A stretch of 64,000 nt of DNA from Roseinatronobacter domitianus (GCF_023336755.1 NZ_JALZWP010000004.1:124001-188000), one strand, 5' to 3'. Counted from the stretch's first letter, positions 26,461 through 37,140 are shown. Made by a program: numbers and translations. The notes: generated from the sequence alone by a model not told the origin.

Positions 26461-26850
26461 TTAATTGCCCAACTCTATGGAATTTATGTATTTACGCCCC
26501 GACTCCAATGCCGCGGCCGTGGCCTCTGGCAAAGGCAGCTCACGCGATTTCGCCAGCTTGATAAGCATCGGCAGATTTGCCCCATACAATATCCGACGGT
26601 TTGGCGACGCACAGGCCGGCAAGGACAGGTTAGAGGGCGACCCACCGAACATGTCCGTTACCACCACGGTGCCTGCCCCGGTATCGACGGCTTCCGCAGC
26701 GGCGGTAATTTCGTTTTGTTTGGTGCCGCGATCATGATCATACTCTATCGACACCGCCACCATACCGGATTGTTTGCCGATCACATGCTCGATCGCTGCC
26801 AGATATTCGCGCGCCAAGCCGCCATGTGCGACGATCACGATCCCGATCAC
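26461..26850 (-). CDS. PTS EIIA component, mannose family
   Basis: A 129-residue EIIA-Man domain protein with IGIVIVAHGGLAREYLAAIE, whose H9 is the predicted phosphorylation site, and VVVTDMFGGSPSNLSL. In alphaproteobacteria this stand-alone EIIA takes phosphate from HPr and acts as a regulator rather than a transporter part. It lies nine bases after rapZ and 22 before ptsH. Confidence 0.92.
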   Translation of the reverse strand: MIGIVIVAHGGLAREYLAAIEHVIGKQSGMVAVSIEYDHDRGTKQNEITAAAEAVDTGAGTVVVTDMFGGSPSNLSLPACASPNRRILYGANLPMLIKLAKSRELPLPEATAAALESGRKYINSIELGN

Positions 26851-26859
26851 GCCCTAACC

Positions 26860-27765
26860 CTACCCATTCGCCGAGGCTTCGACCCCGGCCTTGCGTTCCA
26901 GTTCCCTGTGTCGTTTAGACACGCGCCATGGCCCCCGTGCAAGTGCATTCGCCAGTTTTTCCGCCATTGCAACAGAGCGATGTTGCCCGCCAGTGCAACC
27001 AAGCGCCACCATAATGAGCGGTTTTCCCTGTTCGGCGAATTCCGGCAGAAGGCTTTCTACCAAAGCGTGTATCTTGTCGAAAAACGGAAGCGCGCGCGCA
27101 TCCTGCATGATAAATGCGGCAACGGCCGGGTCGCGCCCGTCGAAGCTGCGCAACTCTGGCTGCCAATGCGGATTGTTCAGAAAGCGGCAATCGAACACCA
27201 TGTCCACCCCGCGCGGGATGCCGCGCTTGTAGGAAAAGGACTGCACCTGAACCCCCATTGCCACACGGCCTTGCGGGGCAAAAAGCTGAACGATCTCTGC
27301 ACGCAGATCATGCGGGCTGAGGGCCGAGGTGTCGATCAGCATGTCGGCGCGGCTACGGACCGTCTTTAACAACCGGGTTTCCAGCCCAACCCCATCGGCA
27401 GGCGGTAAATCCGGGCGCAGAGGGTGACGGCGGCGGGTTTCCGCGAAGCGCCGGATCAAGGCATCCTCCGAGCAATCCAGATAGAGCAGGTCAAAACTTG
27501 TGTCAGGCAGGCTTGCAAGCGCTTCGACCAACGTCAGCAGCGCATCGACAGAGAAATCACGATTGCGCGTATCAAGCCCAAGGGCCAATGGGCGTTCCAG
27601 CCGGGCACGGACAAGGCGCGGCACCAGCGAAGACGGCATGTTGTCAATCGCCTCGAAACCGATATCTTCCAAAGCCTTGAGCGCCGTGCTGCGCCCTGAC
27701 CCGGACGGCCCCGTTACCAACACCAGCCGCGGCGGAATGTGGGAAAGGTTGCCTTGGTCGCTCAT
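26860..27765 (-). CDS. rapZ: RapZ / YvcJ family nucleotide-binding protein
   Basis: A 301-residue RapZ-type protein from the ATG at 27765, which overlaps the hprK stop. The N-terminal P-loop reads LVTGPSGSGRSTALKALEDI, with Arg where most ATPases have the Walker A lysine. The C-terminal half has VQVQSFSYKRGIPRGVDMVF, DCRFLNNPHW and the conserved ALGCTGGQHRSVAMAEKLA. In E. coli RapZ is an RNase E adaptor sensing glucosamine-6-phosphate; in alphaproteobacteria its role is less known. Confidence 0.92.
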   Translation of the reverse strand: MSDQGNLSHIPPRLVLVTGPSGSGRSTALKALEDIGFEAIDNMPSSLVPRLVRARLERPLALGLDTRNRDFSVDALLTLVEALASLPDTSFDLLYLDCSEDALIRRFAETRRRHPLRPDLPPADGVGLETRLLKTVRSRADMLIDTSALSPHDLRAEIVQLFAPQGRVAMGVQVQSFSYKRGIPRGVDMVFDCRFLNNPHWQPELRSFDGRDPAVAAFIMQDARALPFFDKIHALVESLLPEFAEQGKPLIMVALGCTGGQHRSVAMAEKLANALARGPWRVSKRHRELERKAGVEASANG

Positions 27766-28214
27766 GTCGCGCGCTCGTTCTGTGCCATCCACGCTTGTCC
27801 CAACATGTATTGCCGAAGTCCAGCCGCCACGGCCCCATGGCCGGGAAGATGCAGGCACGGCAGGCGCACGCCAAGCACATAGTGGCACCGCGGCGCAGGC
27901 AGACGGTCTTGTGCGGAACTATCCATGTCGACCCATGCGACGACCGGCGCTTGCTCCAGATATGCCACCGGCAACAGACCAACGCCGCGCCACTCTATCA
28001 ACCCGGCAATTGCCGGAGGGGCTGTGGCGATCAACTGACCGCTTTCGGCATGTAGCACGGTCTGATCGTCACTGACCAAGCGTGCGCCTATGGCCAATAA
28101 TTCCAGCGCCAGCGCAGATTTTCCACGGCCAGACCGCCCGGAAAGCACCAAGGCACGCGGGCCAACAGGTAGATCGAACGCTACGGTGCTGGCATGAACC
28201 GTCACCCGCTCCAT
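27762..28214 (-). CDS. hprK: HPr kinase/phosphorylase, short alphaproteobacterial form
   Basis: A 150-residue protein holding only the catalytic domain, about half the length of Firmicutes HprK. The P-loop is LVLSGRSGRGKSALALELLA, followed by ARLVSDDQTVL and the family signature region GLIEWRGVGLLPV. It phosphorylates HPr at Ser46, here encoded downstream at 26169-26438. Both flanking genes are nearly contiguous: two bases from chvG, overlapping rapZ. Confidence 0.92.
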   Translation of the reverse strand: MERVTVHASTVAFDLPVGPRALVLSGRSGRGKSALALELLAIGARLVSDDQTVLHAESGQLIATAPPAIAGLIEWRGVGLLPVAYLEQAPVVAWVDMDSSAQDRLPAPRCHYVLGVRLPCLHLPGHGAVAAGLRQYMLGQAWMAQNERAT

Positions 28215-28216
28215 GA

Positions 28217-29875
28217 TCAGAGCGGCAGGCCCACGACAAAGCGCGCGCCAAGTGGTGGGCTGTCGGGGTCGGCGTCGGGCAGGCGGATATTCTCTGCCCA
28301 GATAACGCCCTGATGCGCCTCGACGATCTGCTTCGAGATCGCAAGACCCAGCCCCGAATGATTGCCGAATTGCTGAACCGGACGTTCCGAATAGAACCGC
28401 TTGAACACTTTTTTCAAAGCGTTGTCGGGGATGCCTGGCCCCGTGTCCTCTACAACGACAAGCACCCTGTCAGCACGTTTGCGCGCCCAGACGCGGACCG
28501 CATCACTATCCTCGCAAAACGAGATCGCATTCGTAATGAGGTTGACAAAAACCTGTGCCAAGCGGGATTCCAAACCCGTCACGATGATCGGTTCACCTGG
28601 CAAAAGCTTGACAAATTCGACGCCCTTTTCACCGGCCTCGACAGAGAGATGTTCGCATAAATTGTCCAGCAACTTTGTGAGGTCGAATTCCTCTTCTTCT
28701 TCCTTCACCAGTTCCGCATCCAGCCGGGATGCATTTGACGTGTCGGAAACAAGCCGGTCCAACCGGCGAACATCATGCTCCACCACGTCGAGCAGACGTT
28801 GCACCTGGTCTTCGCGCTTGGCCATGCGCAAGCTGCCCACGGCAGAGCGCAGGCTGGCCAAAGGGTTCTTGATTTCATGCGAGACATCGGCGGCGAATTG
28901 TTCATTCGCCTCTACCCTGTCATAAAGCGCGCCGACCATACCACGCATGGCGCGAGACAGATCACCGATTTCATCGGGCCGCCCGGACAGATCAGGAATG
29001 CGCACCCGGCCCGGCCGCGACTTGCGCGCGTCACGGTTCTTGCCAAGTTCAGCGGCAACGGCAAGGTCAGCCAGTGGATTTGCGATTGTCGAGGCCAGCA
29101 CAAAGCTGAGCCCGATAGACACGACCAGCGCGATCAGGAAGAATTGCAGAACCTGTTCCCGGTCATAGCGCATCAGTCTGGCAGTGTCTGCCGCGTCGCG
29201 CCACATCACAACCGCGCCCTGCACCTGCCCCCCGACCGTGACCGGCGCGCTGGCAGTAATCCACATCACGTCATCAGCGCGGTGGGTGTGGGCCGCCGGT
29301 TCGCCTGCAAGATTGCGCGCAACAATATCGCCCAGCAATTCGTCAAGCGTTTCGGGTTTCTGGTCGATCCCGGTTGCGCGCGACAGGAACGCCACACTGT
29401 TCCAAATCCCTCCAAGAATGTCGCTGATCGCGGTGGACCGGTCAGGCACCTCTGATACAGGTGGCGGCAAGGACCCACGCGTGCGCGCCCGAAGCTGCCC
29501 TGTCTCATCGAAGAACAACAACTCGAACCGGGCATCTAGTGCCAGGCGCTGTGCGACGGCCTGTGCCGATTGTTCTACCCCACCGGCGGCCCCCACAATA
29601 TCGGCCACGATCCGGACGCTGGTGCCCAGCATCTCTTCTTGTTGGCGCAACAAAGAGTCGCGGAACGGATTGGTAAAGAGAATGCCTGCGACAAGAATAA
29701 TAAGTGCCAGCAGGTTGAACAGCGTGATCTTGCGGGCCAGCGGAGAACTGGAAATGCTCAACAAGCCGCGGCGCGCGCGGGTTGCGCGCACTTCGGATTC
29801 GACTGCATCGCCGGGCCCTACCCAGTCATCGCCCAGAACAACGTCGTTCGGCGCTGTTACAACATCCATTTTCAC
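28217..29875 (-). CDS. chvG: Sensor histidine kinase ChvG
   Basis: A 552-residue membrane kinase. One transmembrane segment lies near residues 52-72 (KITLFNLLALIILVAGILF), a periplasmic sensor follows to about 240, and a second segment (FFLIALVVSIGLSFVLAST) leads into HAMP. The phospho-acceptor is in FAADVSHEIKNPLASLRSAV, and the ATPase shows VFVNLITNAISFCED and VVVEDTGPGIPDNAL. It pairs with ChvI and responds in rhizobia and agrobacteria to acid or envelope stress. The N-terminus might start two codons later at the second Met. Confidence 0.94.
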   Translation of the reverse strand: MKMDVVTAPNDVVLGDDWVGPGDAVESEVRATRARRGLLSISSSPLARKITLFNLLALIILVAGILFTNPFRDSLLRQQEEMLGTSVRIVADIVGAAGGVEQSAQAVAQRLALDARFELLFFDETGQLRARTRGSLPPPVSEVPDRSTAISDILGGIWNSVAFLSRATGIDQKPETLDELLGDIVARNLAGEPAAHTHRADDVMWITASAPVTVGGQVQGAVVMWRDAADTARLMRYDREQVLQFFLIALVVSIGLSFVLASTIANPLADLAVAAELGKNRDARKSRPGRVRIPDLSGRPDEIGDLSRAMRGMVGALYDRVEANEQFAADVSHEIKNPLASLRSAVGSLRMAKREDQVQRLLDVVEHDVRRLDRLVSDTSNASRLDAELVKEEEEEFDLTKLLDNLCEHLSVEAGEKGVEFVKLLPGEPIIVTGLESRLAQVFVNLITNAISFCEDSDAVRVWARKRADRVLVVVEDTGPGIPDNALKKVFKRFYSERPVQQFGNHSGLGLAISKQIVEAHQGVIWAENIRLPDADPDSPPLGARFVVGLPL

Positions 29876-29914
29876 GACGTCACCTGCTCAATAACGAGCG
29901 TCGCAATCGCTGCG

Positions 29915-30613
29915 TCACGCTTCGTTGTACTTGTAACCGATACCATAGAGCGTTTCGATTGACGAAAACTCAGGATCAACCGAGCGCATTTTCTTGCGCA
30001 AACGCTTGATGTGGCTGTCGATCGTGCGGTCATCCACATAGACCTGATCGTCATAGGCCACATCCATCAACTGGTCGCGCGATTTTACGACGCCGGGACG
30101 TTGCGCCAGCGCCTGAAGAAGCAGGAATTCCGTGACTGTCAGGGTCACATCCTCTGCCTTCCATTTCACCTGGTGGCGCAACGGGTCCATCTCCAGATTG
30201 CCCCGCACAAGTATCTTGGCTTCCTCGCCGGCCTCGATCACGCCTTCATTGGCTTGCTTGCGGCGCAGCAGCGCGCGGATGCGTTCGACCAGCAGGCGCT
30301 GCGAGAACGGCTTTTTGACATAATCATCCGCCCCCATGCGCAGGCCCAAAACTTCGTCAATCTCATCGTCTTTCGATGTCAGGAAAATGATCGGCATCTG
30401 AGTTTTCTGGCGCAGGCGCTGCAACAATTCCATGCCATCCATGCGGGGCATTTTCATGTCCAGAACGGCCATGTCGGGCAATTTGCGGTTGAATGCATCC
30501 AACGCCGCCTGACCATCATTATATGTCTCGACCTCGAACCCTTCGGATTCCAGACAAATCGAAACAGATGTCAGAATATTGCGGTCGTCATCGACCAATG
30601 CGATTTTCGACAT
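29915..30613 (-). CDS. chvI: Response regulator ChvI
   Basis: A 232-residue OmpR-type regulator. The receiver has [20 protein letters not shown], the phospho-acceptor Asp in [18 protein letters not shown] and the switch Thr/Lys in [10 protein letters not shown] and DDYVKKPFS. The C-terminal winged helix reads [20 protein letters not shown] and [17 protein letters not shown]. It heads the operon chvI-chvG-hprK-rapZ-EIIA-ptsH, facing pckA across 340 bases, the classic alphaproteobacterial arrangement. Confidence 0.95.
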   Translation of the reverse strand: MSKIALVDDDRNILTSVSICLESEGFEVETYNDGQAALDAFNRKLPDMAVLDMKMPRMDGMELLQRLRQKTQMPIIFLTSKDDEIDEVLGLRMGADDYVKKPFSQRLLVERIRALLRRKQANEGVIEAGEEAKILVRGNLEMDPLRHQVKWKAEDVTLTVTEFLLLQALAQRPGVVKSRDQLMDVAYDDQVYVDDRTIDSHIKRLRKKMRSVDPEFSSIETLYGIGYKYNEA

Positions 30614-30953
30614 TTGCCTGTCCTTTTATACTGCTCTGGCCCGGCGTAATCGCCTTATTTTTGACACGACTATGCCCAAATTGCCGTTTCGTGCAACAAA
30701 AATAGTGCAATGCCCCTCTTTACAGACTGATTCGCCTCGGCAGACATGCCGATCTGCAACATGATCGTGCACTGCAAACCTTGATATTGCGCTAACTTGG
30801 GATTGGTTGCGCTAACGGCAACAATGGTGCCTATGAATTGCCCTAATCGTGGTGTTAAAGCCTTAGCGTGGACAGTCGCAGTCGTTGTGGCGCTGCAAAC
30901 CGACCCCACGCGCCCCGCGCGCTATTTTATTACGCCAGATGGAGCAGGCACCC
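30614..30953. promoter_or_regulatory. Divergent chvI / pckA promoter region
   Basis: This 340-base gap holds no convincing gene. The chvI-proximal half is AT-richer (30650-30720) and probably carries the chvI promoter. The central part holds the TTGCGCTAAC direct repeat described separately. The pckA-proximal part includes GGAG about 10 bases before the pckA ATG. I see no riboswitch-like fold. Confidence 0.6.
30787..30822. promoter_or_regulatory. Repeated TTGCGCTAAC, candidate operator for pckA
   Basis: TTGCGCTAAC occurs at 30787-30796 and again at 30807-30816, exactly 20 bases apart (two helical turns). The second copy lies in the dyad GTTGC-N7-GCAAC (30806-30822). GCGCTAAC-type half-sites are typical of LacI/GntR-family regulators. 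In Sinorhizobium pckA is controlled by a LacI-type protein, PckR; whether such a protein binds here is inference. Confidence 0.5.
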
Positions 30954-32552
30954 ATGTCAAACCCCCGCGTAAACCCGAAACAACGCTTGGAAGATCAAGG
31001 CATCACAGGTGTTGCTCGGGCCTATTACAACCTGCTGGAACCTGCGCTGATGAACGAAGCCATCGCACGTGGCGAGGGCAAGCTGGGTCTGGGCGGAGCG
31101 TTTTTGGCAACAACCGGCGCCCATACGGGCCGGTCACCGAAAGACAAGTTCGTCGTGCGCTGCCCAAGCGTTGAAAACAGCATCTGGTGGGAGAACAACG
31201 CCCCGATGACGCCTGAGGCGTTCGAAAGCCTGTATCAGGACATGCTGACCCATATCAAAGGCCGCGATATGTTCGTGCAGGATTTGTATGGCGGCGCTGA
31301 CCCCGCGCATCGTCTGGATGTGCGCGTTGTGACGGAACTGGCGTGGCATGGCCTGTTCATCCGCAATCTGATGCGCCGTCCGGCAGCCGAAGAATTGGCG
31401 ACATTCATTCCCGAATTCACCATCATCAACTGCCCCAGCTTCAAGGCCGACCCTGCCCGCCACGGCTGCCGGTCAGAAACCGTGATCGCGCTGGATTTCG
31501 AGCGCAAGCTGATCCTGATTGCGAACACCGCCTATGCCGGTGAGAACAAGAAATCGGTCTTCACACTGCTGAATTACCTGCTGCCGGCAAAGGGCATCAT
31601 GCCGATGCATTGTTCCGCCAACCATGCCATTGACGACACCGAAGATACCGCCGTGTTCTTTGGCCTGTCGGGCACCGGCAAGACCACGCTCTCGGCCGAC
31701 CCGTCGCGCGTTCTGATCGGGGATGATGAACATGGCTGGTCCAACACGGGCATCTTCAATTTTGAAGGCGGCTGCTACGCCAAGACCATCAACCTGAACG
31801 CCGAGGCCGAACCCGAAATCTATGCCACAACGCATCGTTTCGGGTCCGTCGTGGAGAACATGGTCCATGACCCCGACACGCTGGAGCTGGATTTTGAGGA
31901 TGACAGCCTGACCGCCAACACCCGTGTGGCCTATCCGCTGGATGCGATTTCGAACGCGTCGGAAACCTCGCTGGGCGGTGTGCCGAGAAATGTTGTCATG
32001 CTGACCTGCGATGCGTTCGGCGTGCTGCCGCCAATCGCGCGCCTGTCCTCTGCGCAGGCGATGTATCATTTTCTGTCGGGCTTCACGTCCAAGGTCGCCG
32101 GCACCGAGCAAGGCGTGACAGAACCGCAGCCCACCTTCTCGACCTGCTTTGGCGCCCCCTTCATGCCGCGCCGCCCGGAAGTCTATGGCAAGCTGCTGCA
32201 AGACAAGATCGCCGAATTCGGCGCGGAATGCTGGCTGGTCAATACCGGCTGGACCGGCGGCGCCTATGGCACTGGCTCTCGGATGCCAATTCGGGCCACC
32301 CGCGCGCTGCTGACGGCGGCGCTGGACGGATCGCTGAAAGATGTGGAATTCCGCCGCGACGAGAATTTCGGTTTCATGGTGCCCGTCTCGGTGCCGGGTG
32401 TGGCAGATGTTCTGCTGGACCCGCGCCGCACATGGGATGACCCGGATGCCTATGACGCGCAGGCACAAAAGCTGGTAGAGATGTTCGCCGAGAATTTTGC
32501 GCAATATGTGCCATTTATCGATGACACGGTGAAGCAAGCCGCAATCGGCTGA
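30954..32552 (+). CDS. pckA: Phosphoenolpyruvate carboxykinase (ATP)
   Basis: A 532-residue ATP-dependent PEPCK from the ATG at 30954. Motifs include [35 protein letters not shown], the kinase P-loop [38 protein letters not shown] and [14 protein letters not shown]. It converts oxaloacetate to PEP for gluconeogenesis, the reverse flux to pyc encoded earlier in the window. The frame extends to 30885 without a good start. A strong terminator follows. Confidence 0.98.
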   Translation: MSNPRVNPKQRLEDQGITGVARAYYNLLEPALMNEAIARGEGKLGLGGAFLATTGAHTGRSPKDKFVVRCPSVENSIWWENNAPMTPEAFESLYQDMLTHIKGRDMFVQDLYGGADPAHRLDVRVVTELAWHGLFIRNLMRRPAAEELATFIPEFTIINCPSFKADPARHGCRSETVIALDFERKLILIANTAYAGENKKSVFTLLNYLLPAKGIMPMHCSANHAIDDTEDTAVFFGLSGTGKTTLSADPSRVLIGDDEHGWSNTGIFNFEGGCYAKTINLNAEAEPEIYATTHRFGSVVENMVHDPDTLELDFEDDSLTANTRVAYPLDAISNASETSLGGVPRNVVMLTCDAFGVLPPIARLSSAQAMYHFLSGFTSKVAGTEQGVTEPQPTFSTCFGAPFMPRRPEVYGKLLQDKIAEFGAECWLVNTGWTGGAYGTGSRMPIRATRALLTAALDGSLKDVEFRRDENFGFMVPVSVPGVADVLLDPRRTWDDPDAYDAQAQKLVEMFAENFAQYVPFIDDTVKQAAIG

Positions 32553-32571
32553 CTGCACGATCCTGACTGAA

Positions 32572-32604
32572 AAAACCCGGCACGCCAAAAGCGTGCCGGG
32601 TTTT
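32572..32604 (+). terminator. Intrinsic terminator of pckA
   Basis: CCCGGCACGC (32576-32585), loop CAAAA, GCGTGCCGGG (32591-32600), flanked by A and T runs. It is symmetrical enough to serve both pckA and the convergent aroA. Confidence 0.9.
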
Positions 32605-32642
32605 GCATAGGTGCCGCCCAGGGCTTGGGCCGCTGAAGCTGG

Positions 32643-33986
32643 TCAGGAATTGACGCGGGTGATCTGCGCGCCCAGACCGGTCATCAAGGGCTCGAATACC
32701 GGGAAAGACGTGGCAATGGGGCTGGCGTCATCGACCGTGATGGGCTTGGCACTGACCATGCCCAGACACAGGAACGCCATGGCGATGCGGTGGTCCAGAT
32801 GGCTCGCCACCGTCGCCCCGCCCGGCACTTTGGCCATGCCGTAAACGGTCAGGCTGTCCTCGGTTTCCTCCACGCGCACGCCGCAGGCTTCCAGCCCCCG
32901 CGCCATAGCGTCGATGCGGTCGGATTCCTTGACCCGTAATTCCTTGATGCCGGTCATGACTGTCACCCCTTCGGCGGTCGCCGCCAAAGCAGCAAGGACC
33001 GGGTATTCGTCAATCATGCTGGCCGCGCGCTCTGGTGGCACATGGATACCCTTTAGCGCCCCGAACCGCACGCGCAGATCGGCAACAGGCTCGCCCCCTT
33101 CCTCGCGCGGGTTTTCCATGACCAGGTCTGCGCCCATATCCTGCAATGTCAGGAAAATGCCATTTCGGGTGGGGTTTTGACTGACTCCGGGCACCAGAAT
33201 GTTCGAATCCTGCACCATGAGGGCTGCGCAAACCGGAAAGGCGGCAGAGCTTGGGTCACGCGGCACAGCCACATCCTGCCCGTTCAATTCGGGCTGGCCG
33301 GTCAGTGTGATAACACGGCCTTCATCCGTATCCTCAACCGTCAGCTCTGCCCCGAACCCGCGCAACATCCGCTCGGTATGGTCGCGGGTTGGCTCACCCT
33401 CGATGACCAGAGTCTGGCCCGGCGCGTTCAAACCCGCCAGCAGAACCGCCGATTTCACTTGCGCCGAGGGCATCGGCACGCGGTAGCGCACCGGCACAGG
33501 CTGCGCCGCGCCGACAACCGTCATGGGTAAGCGTCCGCCCTCACGGCCCACCGCCTGCGTGCCAAACAGCGCCAGCGGGTCGGTCACGCGGCCCATCGGG
33601 CGTTTGACCAGACTTGCATCGCCCGTGAAACTGGCCGTGATCCCGGTCGTGGCCATCGCCCCCATAATCAACCGCACCCCGGTGCCGGAATTGCCGCAAT
33701 CAATGACCCGGTCGGGTTCGGCAAAACCGCCAATGCCTACGCCATGCACCGTCCACTCTCCGGGGCCGTGTTGCGTAACCTCTGCCCCGAAAGCGCGCAT
33801 GGCGCTGGCAGTATCCAGCACATCCTGCCCTTCCAGAAGCCCGGAAATGCGGGTTTCCCCAACCGAGAGCGCCCCCAAAATCAGCGCACGGTGGGAAATA
33901 GACTTGTCGCCCGGCACCTCTGCCACGCCCTGCAAGGGGCCAGATTTGCGGGCGGTCATGGGAATAGCAGGGCCGTGGCCAGACAT
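32643..33986 (-). CDS. aroA: 3-phosphoshikimate 1-carboxyvinyltransferase (EPSP synthase), class II type
   Basis: A 447-residue EPSP synthase from the ATG at 33986. It carries [71 protein letters not shown] and [11 protein letters not shown]. The set GDKS, SAQVK, RDHTE and NPTR is that of class II enzymes such as Agrobacterium CP4. The PEP-site loop reads GNSGTG, with Gly where CP4 has Ala. It joins shikimate-3-phosphate and PEP on the way to chorismate. It is divergent from asd; a later ATG at 33959 is possible. Confidence 0.95.
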   Translation of the reverse strand: MSGHGPAIPMTARKSGPLQGVAEVPGDKSISHRALILGALSVGETRISGLLEGQDVLDTASAMRAFGAEVTQHGPGEWTVHGVGIGGFAEPDRVIDCGNSGTGVRLIMGAMATTGITASFTGDASLVKRPMGRVTDPLALFGTQAVGREGGRLPMTVVGAAQPVPVRYRVPMPSAQVKSAVLLAGLNAPGQTLVIEGEPTRDHTERMLRGFGAELTVEDTDEGRVITLTGQPELNGQDVAVPRDPSSAAFPVCAALMVQDSNILVPGVSQNPTRNGIFLTLQDMGADLVMENPREEGGEPVADLRVRFGALKGIHVPPERAASMIDEYPVLAALAATAEGVTVMTGIKELRVKESDRIDAMARGLEACGVRVEETEDSLTVYGMAKVPGGATVASHLDHRIAMAFLCLGMVSAKPITVDDASPIATSFPVFEPLMTGLGAQITRVNS

Positions 33987-34119
33987 TGGGGCTACCTTTC
34001 GCGCGAATGATCGCCCCGCTGATAGCGCAGCCAAGATGCAGCGTCCATAACCCAAGCGCCCCTATACCTTGCCCTGCAGATGCGGTATGAGCCGCCGAAC
34101 CTGTCAATAGGAGACCGAC

Positions 34120-35142
34120 ATGGGCTACAAGATCGTCGTCGTTGGTGCCACGGGCAATGTGGGCCACGAAATGCTGAACATCCTCGCAGAGCGCGAGTTC
34201 CCGGTCGATGAGATCGCGGCGCTGGCCTCGCGCCGGTCGATGGGGACCGAGGTCAGCTTTGGCGACCGCACGTTGAAATGTCAGGATCTGGACCAGTTCG
34301 ATTTCACCGGCTGGGATATGGCGCTGTTTGCCGTGGGGTCGGACGCGACAAAGAAATACGCCCCCATCGCCGCCAAGGCGGGCTGCGTGGTGATCGACAA
34401 TTCATCGCTCTATCGCTACGATCCGGACGTGCCGCTGGTGGTGCCCGAAGTGAACGCCGCCGCCGTGGACGACTACGCCAAGAAGAACATCATCGCGAAC
34501 CCGAATTGTTCGACCGCGCAGATGGTTGTCGCGCTCAAGCCCTTGCATGACCGCGCACGCATCAAGCGCGTTGTCGTCAGCACCTATCAATCGGTCTCTG
34601 GCAGCGGTAAAGAGGCGATGGATGAGCTGTGGAACCAGACCAAGGGCATGTTCGTGCCCGGTCAGGAAGTCGCACCCAGCGTCTACCCCAAGCAGATCGC
34701 CTTTAACGTGATCCCGCATATCGACGTTTTCCTTGACGATGGCTCGACCAAGGAAGAATGGAAGATGGTCGCGGAAACCAAGAAAATCATGGACCCCAAG
34801 ATCAAACTGACCGCGACCTGCGTGCGCGTTCCGGTTTTCGTGGGCCACTCGGAAGCGATCAATATCGAGTTCGAGGATTTTCTGGACGAGGACGAAGCCC
34901 GCGACATCCTGCGCGAAGCTCCGGGTATCCTTGTGGTCGATAAGCGCGAGGACGGCGGCTACATTACACCCGTGGAAAGCGTTGGCGAATACGCGACCTA
35001 TATCAGCCGCATCCGTCAGGACAGCACCATCGACAACGGCCTGAACATATGGTGCGTCAGCGACAACCTGCGCAAAGGTGCCGCGCTGAACGCTGTTCAG
35101 ATTGCCGAAGTTCTGGGCCAGCGCTGCCTGAAAAAAGGCTAA
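34120..35142 (+). CDS. asd: Aspartate-semialdehyde dehydrogenase
   Basis: A 340-residue Asd with the NADP-binding [19 protein letters not shown], the catalytic cysteine in [13 protein letters not shown], and the binding region [17 protein letters not shown] with its conserved His. It reduces aspartyl phosphate to the semialdehyde for lysine, threonine, methionine and diaminopimelate. GGAGACCGAC precedes the ATG. It stands alone, closed by a terminator. Confidence 0.97.
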   Translation: MGYKIVVVGATGNVGHEMLNILAEREFPVDEIAALASRRSMGTEVSFGDRTLKCQDLDQFDFTGWDMALFAVGSDATKKYAPIAAKAGCVVIDNSSLYRYDPDVPLVVPEVNAAAVDDYAKKNIIANPNCSTAQMVVALKPLHDRARIKRVVVSTYQSVSGSGKEAMDELWNQTKGMFVPGQEVAPSVYPKQIAFNVIPHIDVFLDDGSTKEEWKMVAETKKIMDPKIKLTATCVRVPVFVGHSEAINIEFEDFLDEDEARDILREAPGILVVDKREDGGYITPVESVGEYATYISRIRQDSTIDNGLNIWCVSDNLRKGAALNAVQIAEVLGQRCLKKG

Positions 35143-35159
35143 GCCAGCCCAACTCACGA

Positions 35160-35194
35160 AACGCGGGGGTGTGCCAACACCCTCGCGTTTTTTT
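35160..35194 (+). terminator. Intrinsic terminator of asd
   Basis: AACGCGGGGGTGT (35160-35172), loop GCCA, ACACCCTCGCGTT (35177-35189, one G-T pair), then a T run through 35194. It begins 18 bases after the asd stop. Confidence 0.9.
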
Positions 35195-35324
35195 GTGGCC
35201 AACCGCATACCGAAACAGAGCCACGGCGGAACTGACGGCAAAACTGTCGCAATCGCCCCTGTTCGACCAACACCGCCCGGATATAGCCGTTGGAGAACGC
35301 GACACCATACCGCAGGGGGGACAC

Positions 35325-37001
35325 ATGAGCTTCAAGACCGATATCCAAATAGCCCGCGAGGCGAAAAAGCTGCCAATTCAAGAGATTGGCGCGAAATTGA
35401 ACATCCCGACAGAGCATCTTCTGCCCTTCGGGCATGACAAGGCAAAGGTCAGCCAAGATTTTGTCGCCAGTGCGCGTGCAGCCAAGCGCGGAAAACTGAT
35501 CCTTGTGACGGCGATAAACCCGACACCCGCAGGCGAAGGCAAGACCACCACCACAGTGGGCTTGGGCGACGGTTTGTGCGCGATCGGGAAACGTGCGGCG
35601 ATCTGCATCCGCGAAGCGTCACTTGGGCCAAATTTCGGGATGAAGGGGGGTGCCGCGGGGGGCGGTATGGCCCAGGTTGTCCCGATGGAAGACATGAACC
35701 TGCATTTCACCGGCGACTTCCACGCGATCACATCGGCGCATAACCTGCTATCGGCGATGATCGACAACCATATTTACTGGGGCAACGCGCTGGAAATCGA
35801 CGAACGCCGGATTGTCTGGCGGCGCGTGATGGACATGAACGACCGCGCGCTGCGCGACACCGTGGTCAGCTTGGGCGGCGTGTCGAACGGCTTTCCGCGC
35901 CAGACCGGGTTCGACATTACCGTGGCCTCCGAGGTCATGGCGATCCTGTGCCTTGCCGCCGATCTGGACGACCTGCAAAACCGCTTGGGCGATATTGTCG
36001 TGGCCTATACCCGCGAGAAGAAGGCCATCACCTGCCGCGATATCGGGGCCGAGGGCGCGATGACTGTGTTGCTGAAAGACGCGATGCAGCCCAACCTTGT
36101 GCAGACACTGGAAAACAACCCTGCCTTTGTGCATGGCGGACCTTTCGCTAATATCGCGCATGGCTGCAACTCGGTCGTGGCCACGCAAACCGCGTTGGGC
36201 TTGGCGGATTACGTCGTGACCGAAGCGGGCTTTGGGGCCGACCTTGGGGCAGAGAAGTTCTTCGACATCAAATGTCGCAAGGCGGGGTTGGCACCGTCGG
36301 TTGCGGTCATCGTGGCCACTGTGCGCGCGATGAAGATGAACGGCGGCGTGGCGAAAGCGGACCTTGGTTCGGAAAATGTAAGTGCTGTGCAAAAAGGCTG
36401 CCCAAATTTGGGTCGCCATATTGAGAATGTGAAAGGATTTGGCGTACCTGTGGTGGTCGCCATCAACCATTTCCACAGCGATACCGATGCCGAGGTCGCG
36501 GCGGTAAAAGCCTATGTCGCGGAACAAGGCGCCGAAGCGATCCTGTGTCGCCACTGGGCCGAAGGCTCGAAAGGGGTGACGGCACTGGCCACGCGCGTGG
36601 CGGAACTGGCTGATGCCGATCAAGCACAATTCGCCCCGCTTTACCCCGATGACATGCCACTATTCGAGAAGATGCAGACCATCGCGCGGCGCATCTACCG
36701 TGCCGATGATGTTCTGGCCGATGACAAGATCCGGGCGCAACTGAAGGAATGGGAAGCGGCGGGCTACGGCAACCTGCCGATCTGCATGGCCAAGACACAA
36801 TATTCCTTTACAACCGACCCGACCCGACGCGGTGCGCCCACCGGCCACTCGGTGCCGGTGCGCGAGGTGCGTCTATCGGCAGGTGCTGGCTTCATCGTGG
36901 CAATCTGCGGCGAGATCATGACCATGCCGGGTCTGCCGCGCAAACCGGCGGCGGAAAGCATCCGCTTCAACGAAGAAGGGCTGATCGAAGGGCTGTTCTG
37001 A
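35325..37001 (+). CDS. fhs: Formate-tetrahydrofolate ligase
   Basis: A 558-residue Fhs from the ATG at 35325, preceded by AGGGGGG. The frame is open to 35049 without support. Motifs are the P-loop [38 protein letters not shown], the [19 protein letters not shown] stretch and [13 protein letters not shown] near the C-terminus. It makes 10-formyl-THF from formate, ATP and THF. It leads a run with a chorismate mutase and two folD paralogues on the same strand, a formate-assimilation set. Confidence 0.97.
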   Translation: MSFKTDIQIAREAKKLPIQEIGAKLNIPTEHLLPFGHDKAKVSQDFVASARAAKRGKLILVTAINPTPAGEGKTTTTVGLGDGLCAIGKRAAICIREASLGPNFGMKGGAAGGGMAQVVPMEDMNLHFTGDFHAITSAHNLLSAMIDNHIYWGNALEIDERRIVWRRVMDMNDRALRDTVVSLGGVSNGFPRQTGFDITVASEVMAILCLAADLDDLQNRLGDIVVAYTREKKAITCRDIGAEGAMTVLLKDAMQPNLVQTLENNPAFVHGGPFANIAHGCNSVVATQTALGLADYVVTEAGFGADLGAEKFFDIKCRKAGLAPSVAVIVATVRAMKMNGGVAKADLGSENVSAVQKGCPNLGRHIENVKGFGVPVVVAINHFHSDTDAEVAAVKAYVAEQGAEAILCRHWAEGSKGVTALATRVAELADADQAQFAPLYPDDMPLFEKMQTIARRIYRADDVLADDKIRAQLKEWEAAGYGNLPICMAKTQYSFTTDPTRRGAPTGHSVPVREVRLSAGAGFIVAICGEIMTMPGLPRKPAAESIRFNEEGLIEGLF

Positions 37002-37021
37002 GGGGATGAAGGGATGCCGCT

Positions 37022-37045
37022 CGCCGGGCCGCCTGCGGCCCGGCG
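37022..37045. other. GC-rich hairpin in the fhs-aroQ spacer
   Basis: CGCCGGGCCG (37022-37031) and CGGCCCGGCG (37036-37045) form a perfect 10-bp stem with a four-base loop, 21 bases after fhs. No T-run follows, so it is not a standard terminator. It may mark an mRNA processing end or a weak stop before the chorismate mutase gene. Confidence 0.5.
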
Positions 37046-37140
37046 TCGCCCCACCCTCCATCCCGTCTTCTGGCGTTTGCAGTTGCAGTATGACCGGTCT
37101 AGGACACAGGGGCATGATCTGTTCATAAAGGCCATCTGCA

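Noticed and set aside
37022-37045. Strong GC hairpin after fhs considered as a terminator
   Set aside because: No U-run follows and the downstream genes are functionally linked and on the same strand, so it is listed only as a hairpin.
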